DNA of 35,203 nucleotides, taken from IMG/VR virus record IMGVR_UViG_3300047352_000113, positions 1 through 35,203 of that record; one strand, written 5' to 3'. The notes under the pieces are model-generated. The model did not search any database, was not told where the DNA came from, and saw only the letters and a program-made list of their open reading frames with translations. The translations under genes and the position numbers were made by a program. Numbering within the stretch: position 1 is the stretch's first letter; each line of letters opens with the position of its first letter. The DNA comes from a virus. This document shows positions 6,930 to 11,100 of the stretch, one piece after another.

Positions 6930-7074
6930 ACATATCCCCGCCTTAAGAATACATAAGGAAAACAAACACTTAGGGTATGACTTTTGGTTATAACCTTTTA
7001 TTGAATATTGGCTTTTTTTGTATACAGGCGGGAACAGTCACACTATAAAAATCCTACAGACCCCCCGCCCCCTG

Positions 7075-7135
7075 TTATCCACAGGCTTTCCACAAGTTAT
7101 CCACAGGCACAGGAGTTATCCACAGGTAATCCACA
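7075..7135 (+). other. Candidate replication origin: array of DnaA-box iterons
   Basis: Three perfect DnaA boxes TTATCCACA lie at 7075-7083, 7097-7105 and 7116-7124, with two one- or two-mismatch boxes at 7086-7094 (CTTTCCACA) and 7127-7135 (TAATCCACA), all in the same orientation. The perfect boxes extend to the 11-mer TTATCCACAGG. Boxes 1-2-3 and 4-5 are spaced 11 bp apart, about one helical turn. AT-rich DNA (about 6905-7020) lies on the left as a possible unwinding element, and an inverted repeat follows directly on the right. The array sits in the largest non-coding region at the divergence of the two arms. Origin function is inferred. Confidence 0.75.
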
Positions 7136-7161
7136 GTGACCAGGATACTCAAGGCGGTCAC
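7136..7161. promoter_or_regulatory. Inverted repeat GTGACC-N14-GGTCAC, copy 2 (perfect)
   Basis: This is the perfect copy of the 26-bp element: GTGACC at 7136-7141 and GGTCAC at 7156-7161, 14 bases apart. It begins on the base directly after the last DnaA box, so origin binding and regulator binding would be side by side. It lies about 70 bases upstream of the first rightward promoter. Confidence 0.65.
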
Positions 7162-7228
7162 AAGGAAACTGGACGGGGAAGAGTGAGTATGCTAGCGGAT
7201 ACCTTTAGACCTACCCAAGAATAAACAC

Positions 7229-7257
7229 TTGACAAACTAAACCCGTTATGTTATACG
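7229..7257 (+). promoter_or_regulatory. Rightward early promoter P1
   Basis: A perfect TTGACA (7229-7234), a 17-base spacer and TATACG (7252-7257) form a plausible sigma70 promoter. The start would be near 7264, inside a strictly alternating pyrimidine-purine tract (7252-7268) ending in CGCGCGC. It would transcribe the early genes from 7406 onward. Confidence 0.6.
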
Positions 7258-7293
7258 CATGCGCGCGCCTGTATATAAAGGTTGTAGTATAAC

Positions 7294-7319
7294 GTGACTA
7301 GATTGTTTATATTGGTCAC
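7294..7319. promoter_or_regulatory. Inverted repeat GTGACT-N14-GGTCAC, copy 3
   Basis: The third copy of the 26-bp inverted repeat has GTGACT at 7294-7299 and GGTCAC at 7314-7319, again 14 bases apart. It lies between the two rightward promoters, ending ten bases before the -35 box of P2, a position suited to either activating P2 or blocking read-through from P1. Confidence 0.6.
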
Positions 7320-7329
7320 TCTTTAGGTG

Positions 7330-7357
7330 TTGACAATATAATACTATTGCCTATAAT
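7330..7357 (+). promoter_or_regulatory. Rightward early promoter P2, consensus hexamers
   Basis: TTGACA (7330-7335) and TATAAT (7352-7357) are both perfect, with a 16-base spacer. The start would be near 7364, at the beginning of a 12-bp-spaced direct repeat of AACAGCGCA (7364-7372 and 7376-7384). It gives a leader of about 40 bases before the ATG at 7406. It is expected to be a strong host-RNA-polymerase promoter for the early genes. Confidence 0.8.
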
Positions 7358-7405
7358 GAACCCAACAGCGCAGAAAACAGCGCATTAACTAAACAGGTGA
7401 TTATT

Positions 7406-7633
7406 ATGACAAATTTACAAGATGCAAGCCTATATATTAAAGGCGTTTCACTCAAAGGTGCAATGGAAAGAATCACGCCATTGTATAGGGCATTACTGGA
7501 TACAGATGCTAGTCAAGCTGAGCTAGAATTGTTTGAAAGTATTATTGACCATATATTTAATACACATGATAGCTATATGGTAAGGAATGCACTACTCGCC
7601 ATATATGCTGAGCATTTTAATATAGCAGTATAG
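7406..7633 (+). CDS. Small early protein
   Basis: This unrecognised 75-aa protein (MTNLQDASLYIKGVSLKGAM...) is the first gene of the rightward arm. It appears mostly helical, with an acidic central part (DTDASQAELELFESIIDHIF). The ATG at 7406 is chosen over an in-frame GTG at 7397 because AACAGGTGATT upstream serves as ribosome site; the same AACAGGTGATTTATT leader precedes the gene at 7714. First position after strong host promoters suggests an early host-takeover role, but no family is evident. Confidence 0.7.
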   Translation: MTNLQDASLYIKGVSLKGAMERITPLYRALLDTDASQAELELFESIIDHIFNTHDSYMVRNALLAIYAEHFNIAV

Positions 7634-7643
7634 TAAATATATA

Positions 7644-7670
7644 GAACCTATTGACTCAACCAGTAGGTTC
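7644..7670 (+). terminator. Hairpin after the first early gene (terminator or attenuator)
   Basis: GAACCTATTG (7644-7653) pairs with CAGTAGGTTC (7661-7670) across a 7-base loop, giving a 10-bp stem with one G-U pair. The following bases are AT-rich (CATTATATTTATTT) but not a pure T run, so termination may be partial. The hairpin overlaps the -35 box of the promoter at 7651-7679. Confidence 0.5.
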
Positions 7671-7679
7671 CATTATATT
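7651..7679 (+). promoter_or_regulatory. Probable promoter for the GP88-like gene
   Basis: TTGACT (7651-7656), a 17-base spacer and TATATT (7674-7679) each differ from consensus by one base. The start would be near 7686, 28 bases before the ATG at 7714. Together with the hairpin it would re-initiate transcription after partial termination. Confidence 0.5.
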
Positions 7680-7713
7680 TATTTAAACATTAACTTTTAA
7701 CAGGTGATTTATT

Positions 7714-8382
7714 ATGTTTAACGCTAAACCAAAACTTTCAAAAGCATCAAAGATGCCGTGCCGTAGTTGGTCATTGCAAGCCCTAGACACTTGCCCCGCG
7801 AGCATTGGTGCAGATGGTGAACTGGTTGACGCTTGCAAGGGTTGCTATGCTACAGACGGTAATTATAGGTTTGGCAACGTCAAAGCACCGAGGCTACATA
7901 ACCGCGAGGACTGGCAACAGGCTGATTGGGTCGATGCTATGGTTGCGGAACTAGACAACGATAGATACTTTCGTTGGTTTGACTCTGGCGATATGTATAG
8001 TCTCAAACTAGCGGAAAAGATTTACGATGTTATGGTTGCAACTCCGTGGACTAGGCATTGGCTACCCACTAGAATGCATAAATTCGCAAAGTTTGCCGAT
8101 ATACTGGCAAAAATGCAAGCATTGCCCAACGTGGTTGTTAGGTTGTCTAGTGATAGCATTAATGGCGATATTATTGATGGTGCGACCACTAGCACTATAA
8201 TTCCAACGATTAGCCACAAAAAGCCTAAAATGACTATATGCGAGGCTTACGAGCGCGAGGGTAAATGCGCTACTTGTAGAGCCTGTTGGGATAAAGACGT
8301 TGAAGTTGTCGCATACGTGGCACACGGGCGCAAAATGGCGAAACAAATAAAAGATTTGATAACTACTGTGGAGGTGGCATAA
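7714..8382 (+). CDS. GP88-like cysteine-rich protein, possible Fe-S/TIM-barrel enzyme
   Basis: This 222-aa protein resembles the phage/plasmid GP88 family. Cysteines fall in two groups: C16, C27, C41 and C44 (DACKGCYA) near the N-terminus, and C176, C185, C188, C191 (CEAYEREGKCATCRAC) near the C-terminus. The latter spacing C-x8-C-x2-C-x2-C recalls Fe-S or zinc clusters. Between them, strand-helix units such as FRWFDSGDMYSLKLAEKIYD, TRHWLPTR and LPNVVVRLSSDS recall a radical-SAM-type barrel, but the canonical CxxxCxxC motif is absent. It is an early gene with its own promoter. The family match is from memory of the pattern; enzymatic function is inference. Confidence 0.65.
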   Translation: MFNAKPKLSKASKMPCRSWSLQALDTCPASIGADGELVDACKGCYATDGNYRFGNVKAPRLHNREDWQQADWVDAMVAELDNDRYFRWFDSGDMYSLKLAEKIYDVMVATPWTRHWLPTRMHKFAKFADILAKMQALPNVVVRLSSDSINGDIIDGATTSTIIPTISHKKPKMTICEAYEREGKCATCRACWDKDVEVVAYVAHGRKMAKQIKDLITTVEVA

Positions 8383-8383
8383 T

Positions 8384-8587
8384 ATGCAAAACTTAATTGG
8401 CGTAGTTTATAAGACGCGCGGCAAACACCCTAAAATCTGCACAGTAGTTGATAGGCTAGAAACCTACAATACTAAAGGCGAGTTAGTCAAAACGCGCTAC
8501 GTGTCGGAGCATGAATTTTTAGGTCAAACAGTAACAGATAATGACGTAGTGCCAACAACTATATTAAGAGGTAGAATTGACCAGTAA
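8384..8587 (+). CDS. Small early protein
   Basis: This 67-aa protein starts one base after the GP88-like gene ends. The sequence (GVVYKTRGKHPKICTVVDRL...TRYVSEHEFLGQTVTDNDVV) suggests a small beta-rich fold and has no recognised motif. Tight spacing indicates co-transcription and probably coupled translation with the GP88-like gene. The function is unknown; a partner for GP88 is possible on context only. Confidence 0.65.
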   Translation: MQNLIGVVYKTRGKHPKICTVVDRLETYNTKGELVKTRYVSEHEFLGQTVTDNDVVPTTILRGRIDQ

Positions 8588-8596
8588 GCACCACAG

Positions 8597-8624
8597 AACG
8601 CCTTAGATTGTCCTGTAGGGCGTT
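8597..8624 (+). terminator. Hairpin after the GP88-like gene pair
   Basis: AACGCCTTA (8597-8605) pairs with TAGGGCGTT (8616-8624) with one G-U pair across a 10-base loop. It is followed by ATCTAGTGTTTATT, only weakly T-rich. It may be a partial terminator or RNA-stabilising structure between the GP88 pair and the cluster of tiny genes. The 110 bases from 8588 to 8697 hold nothing else I recognise. Confidence 0.35.
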
Positions 8625-8697
8625 ATCTAGTGTTTATTAGTAGGTAACTATAGGTTAGCCGTAAAAGGGCTTAAAATTGATTATATGAGGATTTATT

Positions 8698-8853
8698 ATG
8701 GAATTACAATATAATGCCGATTGGCAAACTAAAGCGCGCGGTTCTAATGATAGCGAATATCAGCTATACTTAGAGTTAGCAGACAATGGTGAGGGCTTAG
8801 ATATTACTACTGGTAAGCCTTTAAAAACTTATGACGAATGGATTAACAGTTAA
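8698..8853 (+). CDS. 51-aa early protein
   Basis: A 51-codon ORF (MELQYNADWQTKARGSNDSE...DEWINS) with GAGG upstream of its ATG. It is the first of a run of tiny genes packed with little spacing to 10512. There is no recognised family, and the composition is acidic. Coding is supported by the upstream ribosome site, tight packing with neighbours and lack of other features. Confidence 0.5.
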   Translation: MELQYNADWQTKARGSNDSEYQLYLELADNGEGLDITTGKPLKTYDEWINS

Positions 8854-8868
8854 TACAGGGGTTTTATT

Positions 8869-9003
8869 ATGAATAGATTAGAGATAGAGAAAAAAATCAA
8901 GTATTGGGAAAAGATGCGCGATTATTACACCGCTAACGATAGGCAAAAAAAACGCATTCAAAGAGATATTAACAAATATAAAAAACTTTTAATTGAGGTG
9001 TAA
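8869..9003 (+). CDS. 44-aa basic helical protein
   Basis: A 44-codon ORF (MNRLEIEKKIKYWEKMRDYY...) that is almost entirely charged helix, rich in Lys and Arg, with a coiled-coil look and no membrane segment. CAGGGG precedes the start. It belongs to the tiny-gene cluster between the GP88-like pair and the replication operon. The function is unknown. Confidence 0.5.
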   Translation: MNRLEIEKKIKYWEKMRDYYTANDRQKKRIQRDINKYKKLLIEV

Positions 9004-9004
9004 T

Positions 9005-9148
9005 ATGAATTATACAAGTGAAAGGTATTTAGCCCTTAAGAGATTCGAAAGGGAGCAAAAGCGCGATAAGATACGTGCGGTGTTATGGAATGTAACTATA
9101 GGCGGGTTGTATGCAATGGTAGTTATTCAAGTAATCAGGGGGTTGTAA
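9005..9148 (+). CDS. 47-aa single-pass membrane protein
   Basis: A 47-codon ORF with a charged N-terminal half (YLALKRFEREQKRDKIRAV) and a C-terminal hydrophobic segment (about residues 26-44, VLWNVTIGGLYAMVVIQVI). The positive residues before the segment predict the N-terminus inside the cell. Its stop overlaps the next start (TAATG). A short early inner-membrane protein could modify the host envelope or exclude other phages, but no family is recognised. Confidence 0.5.
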   Translation: MNYTSERYLALKRFEREQKRDKIRAVLWNVTIGGLYAMVVIQVIRGL

Positions 9149-9339
9149 TGAGTTATTCAGAATACAGAAATAAGCTAAGAAAGCTATCAGCTAAGTATAA
9201 CGAATCCTACAAGAAATATGGGTGGGGTGCTGAGACTACTAGAAAGCTGAGACAACAAAAAACAGATTTAAGAGCGAAATACGCGGTGCATGGCTTTGAC
9301 TATGCGGTAGAAAGTTTAACCGGTAAGGGGATATTATAA
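9148..9339 (+). CDS. 63-aa basic protein
   Basis: This protein (MSYSEYRNKLRKLSAKYNES...) is basic and helical and has no recognised family. The start at 9148 is chosen because it overlaps the previous stop as TAATG and follows AGGGGG; an in-frame ATG at 9085 would run through the preceding gene. Its own stop overlaps the next start in the same way, so three consecutive tiny genes are coupled. Confidence 0.6.
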   Translation: MSYSEYRNKLRKLSAKYNESYKKYGWGAETTRKLRQQKTDLRAKYAVHGFDYAVESLTGKGIL

Positions 9340-9479
9340 TGTTATATACAATATGGGTTGGAGGTGTAGAGGTAACAGCGCATCTAACGAATAGAGAAGA
9401 GGCGTACAGGATAGCTAGCAATTGGCGTAATGATGGCTACACTGATGTTATAGTAGAGAAGTACAAGCCCTATGCATAA
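9339..9479 (+). CDS. 46-aa small protein
   Basis: A 46-codon ORF (MLYTIWVGGVEVTAHLTNRE...) coupled by TAATG to the gene before it. The pattern of a short beta strand pair, a helix with EEAYRIASNWRNDGY and another strand (VIVEKY) looks like a compact alpha-beta mini-domain seen in many phage small proteins. The function is unknown. Its 3' end overlaps the next ORF by 8 bases. Confidence 0.5.
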   Translation: MLYTIWVGGVEVTAHLTNREEAYRIASNWRNDGYTDVIVEKYKPYA

Positions 9480-9639
9480 CGTTCTTAAGATGTGGCGTAT
9501 CTGGGTCAAAGCACTGGGCGAGAAGTCAGGTGCTACAGATAGAGAGGCTGATTACATTGCGATTGTGCGTAGTGTAATTGTGGGGTTGAATTTTGTCACC
9601 TGTTTGTTTATAATAGCGGGTGTCATACATAACTGGTAA
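9472..9639 (+). CDS. 55-aa conserved membrane protein (MWRIWVKALGEKSG type)
   Basis: A 55-codon ORF reads MHNVLKMWRIWVKALGEKSG, then ATDREADYIAIVRSVIV and a hydrophobic C-terminus (GLNFVTCLFIIAGVIHNW). Similar MWRIWVKALGEK...DREAD... proteins with a C-terminal membrane helix recur in marine phages, as I recall, always uncharacterised. The start could be the ATG at 9472 or the Met before WRIW at 9490. Conservation across unrelated phages makes it one of the more meaningful unknowns of the cluster. Confidence 0.55.
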   Translation: MHNVLKMWRIWVKALGEKSGATDREADYIAIVRSVIVGLNFVTCLFIIAGVIHNW

Positions 9640-9650
9640 TTAGGAGATTT

Positions 9651-9734
9651 ATGAATAGTTTTATACAGGGGGTTGTTTTGGGTGTAGTCTTTATGTTAGG
9701 CTACTGGTTTATCATCGACAGCGTAGGGTTTTAA
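9651..9734 (+). CDS. 27-aa membrane peptide
   Basis: A 27-codon ORF, MNSFIQGVVLGVVFMLGYWF followed by IIDSVGF, is essentially a single transmembrane helix. TTAGGAGATTT provides an excellent ribosome site and the next gene begins one base after its stop. Despite its length the spacing argues it is translated. It may be a small membrane toxin-like or holin-like peptide; the function is unknown. Confidence 0.45.
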   Translation: MNSFIQGVVLGVVFMLGYWFIIDSVGF

Positions 9735-9735
9735 T

Positions 9736-9954
9736 ATGAGTAGAGACTATCAAGAGCAATCACAGCTTGAAACACTGGCAGATAAGCAGTATAATTTGCA
9801 AGAGTACTGGCAGGAGTTGACAGACTACGAGCGAGGCGAGTATGATGGGTTGAGTGGGTTCAACTGTGACCCAAGCGAGAGCGAAGAATATCAACGAGGA
9901 TTTGCGGACGGGTACGAGTACGCACAGATTATAGGAGCAAGTATAAATGGGTAG
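9736..9954 (+). CDS. 72-aa acidic protein (G.YDGLSG...YQRGFADGYEYA pattern)
   Basis: This protein is acidic and Gln/Tyr-rich, with a C-terminal part EYQRGFADGYEYAQI in which Gly and aromatic residues alternate as in many small phage proteins carrying a YxxGFxDGY repeat. It overlaps the following gene by 8 bases. No function is known; it belongs to the early cluster. Confidence 0.6.
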   Translation: MSRDYQEQSQLETLADKQYNLQEYWQELTDYERGEYDGLSGFNCDPSESEEYQRGFADGYEYAQIIGASING

Positions 9955-10132
9955 AGAATATTGCAGGGTCGATGATGACCCTAGTTATGATTACAGTGAT
10001 TACGAAGAACAAAAAGGCTATTACGAACCATACAAGGAGGCAGAAGAACCAGACTATGACCCGATAGACAATGTAGAAATGTATGAAAGATTAAAAGAAG
10101 TTAAACAACGTAGAGGCATTACAGATGATTAA
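9947..10132 (+). CDS. 61-aa acidic, Tyr-rich protein
   Basis: The first 45 residues are dominated by Asp, Glu and Tyr (DDDPSYDYSDYEEQKGYYEP and on), followed by a charged helix (MYERLKEVKQRRG). Such a run of acidic and aromatic side chains recalls DNA mimic proteins, but this is only a compositional hint. It overlaps both neighbours by 8 bases, so translation is likely coupled. Confidence 0.6.
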   Translation: MGREYCRVDDDPSYDYSDYEEQKGYYEPYKEAEEPDYDPIDNVEMYERLKEVKQRRGITDD

Positions 10133-10349
10133 TACAACTATATTTAAAAGACTATTCACAGTCGAACTACGAAACGGAGTAGGTGTCGACCTAGAATTTG
10201 TTGACAGTAAACCAGTATGGGTAATTAATAGTGAGACGGAGGAACACAGCACAATGCCCTTTGAGGGCGTAGTGATTATGCTACCGTTCCTAGTGATAAC
10301 CTACGGAAGACCCTACAAGGAGATTGGAGAAGAAGATGAGCAGATGTAA
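10125..10349 (+). CDS. 74-aa small protein
   Basis: Beta-rich sequence (TVELRNGVGVDLEFVDSKPV, GVVIMLPFLVITYG) with an acidic C-terminus (KEIGEEDEQM). No family is recognised. It starts inside the end of the preceding gene and overlaps the next by 14 bases, consistent with a coupled early transcript. Confidence 0.6.
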   Translation: MINTTIFKRLFTVELRNGVGVDLEFVDSKPVWVINSETEEHSTMPFEGVVIMLPFLVITYGRPYKEIGEEDEQM

Positions 10350-10512
10350 AGCCTGTGATGTTATACTAACTGAGGCTGAGTTACGAAAGAAAGACAGAGT
10401 GACGGACGAATACTTAGATTTATGTTCGGTTTGTTATTCAGCATCAGACGAAGCAATAGAGGAGAACTGGTCAATAGCTGAAGACAATGGTATAATTAGG
10501 AGTAACAACTAA
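10336..10512 (+). CDS. 58-aa zinc-finger protein
   Basis: Two CxxC knuckles are visible: C4-C7 (CKAC) and C30-C33 (CSVC), spaced as in a zinc ribbon, followed by an acidic helix (ASDEAIEENWSIAEDNG). The ATG at 10336 is preferred over an in-frame TTG at 10324 because GGAG lies upstream at proper distance. It is the last gene of the early cluster; a DNA- or protein-binding adaptor role is plausible. Confidence 0.65.
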   Translation: MSRCKACDVILTEAELRKKDRVTDEYLDLCSVCYSASDEAIEENWSIAEDNGIIRSNN

Positions 10513-10582
10513 CAGAACCTGTTACGGGTTATAGGAAGTTTATGGGTAATGGGGGACGTTTCTCTAGTATTCCTACATTACC
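10510..10582 (+). other. Inverted repeats between early and replication genes
   Basis: TAACAG (10510-10515) pairs with CTGTTA (10519-10524) across a 3-base loop. GGTAATG (10545-10551) pairs with CATTACC (10576-10582) across 24 bases. Neither is followed by a T run, so I do not call a terminator. They may be regulatory or mark the transcript end ahead of the promoter at 10613. Confidence 0.3.
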
Positions 10583-10612
10583 AGTACCTAATTCAAATTG
10601 ACAATATAGGAG

Positions 10613-10641
10613 TTGCAATCGGTAAACAAACATGATATACT
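10613..10641 (+). promoter_or_regulatory. Promoter for the replication operon
   Basis: TTGCAA (10613-10618), a 17-base spacer and TATACT (10636-10641) give a moderate sigma70 promoter; a perfect TTGACA at 10598-10603 lies just upstream but at the wrong distance for this -10. The start would be near 10648, directly before the inverted TACTTTAG/CTAAAGTA element, with a leader of about 84 bases to the ssDNA-binding gene. Confidence 0.6.
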
Positions 10642-10650
10642 ATACCTATG

Positions 10651-10696
10651 TACTTTAGTTTTTAACATTAAAGATAAATTCTAAAGTATACTTAAG
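10651..10696. promoter_or_regulatory. Operator-like element: inverted octamers, duplicated element copy 2, palindrome
   Basis: TACTTTAG (10651-10658) and CTAAAGTA (10681-10688) form a perfect 8-bp inverted repeat with 22 bases between, running into CTAAAGTATACTTAAG (10681-10696). That sequence matches the palindrome at 6776-6791 with one mismatch. The whole block resembles 6724-6761. It lies just downstream of the predicted start site, where a bound protein would repress the replication operon. Confidence 0.6.
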
Positions 10697-10731
10697 TAAT
10701 CTTTTTTTAACTATACAGAAGGTAAATTACT

Positions 10732-11100
10732 ATGGCAGTATTAGAAGGAAATGTAGCGTTCGCTAACCTTGACGAACACGAAGAATATCAGGGTCAATCA
10801 ACTGGGAAATACTCATTGGTATTGTCGCTAGAACCTGCTGATGCAGATAAACTAGCCAATCAGGGTGTCAAACTACGCGAGTATGAAGGTACTCAGCAAC
10901 GCAAGTTTAGCACTAAATATGATGTACCCATGTTTGATGCAGATGGTAATGAGTTTAGTGGTCGATTAACCAGAGGTTCTAAGGTACGAGTTAAGTACGC
11001 AGAAGGTAAACCTCACCCAGTACACGGTACGTCCACCTACTTGTCAGCCATTAAGGTGCTAGAACTAGCGGAAGCTACCGAAGGTGGCGGTGACTTCTAA
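10732..11100 (+). CDS. Single-stranded DNA-binding protein, T7 gp2.5-like
   Basis: This 122-aa protein opens the replication operon. It has a predicted OB-fold (GKYSLVLSLEPADADKLANQ, SRLTRGSKVRVKY pattern) and ends EATEGGGDF. An acidic/Gly tail closing in Asp-Phe is the feature by which T7 gp2.5-type proteins contact polymerase and helicase. The family of short phage SSBs is recognised by this architecture; exact homology should be checked. It overlaps the primase-helicase start by one base (TAATG). Confidence 0.82.
   Translation: MAVLEGNVAFANLDEHEEYQGQSTGKYSLVLSLEPADADKLANQGVKLREYEGTQQRKFSTKYDVPMFDADGNEFSGRLTRGSKVRVKYAEGKPHPVHGTSTYLSAIKVLELAEATEGGGDF

Noticed and set aside
7018-7224. 68-aa plus-strand ORF in the origin region
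   Set aside because: It is formed by the DnaA-box array itself (repeated PQVIH), has no ribosome site or homology pattern, and lies upstream of both early promoters.
6686-7405. tRNA gene or integrase attachment site in the large intergenic region
   Set aside because: No cloverleaf or tRNA 3' end sequence is visible and no integrase gene exists in the genome.
9085-9147. Upstream ATG extension of the 63-aa protein
   Set aside because: It would translate the coding region of the preceding membrane protein in another frame; ATG 9148 has a better ribosome site and a TAATG junction.
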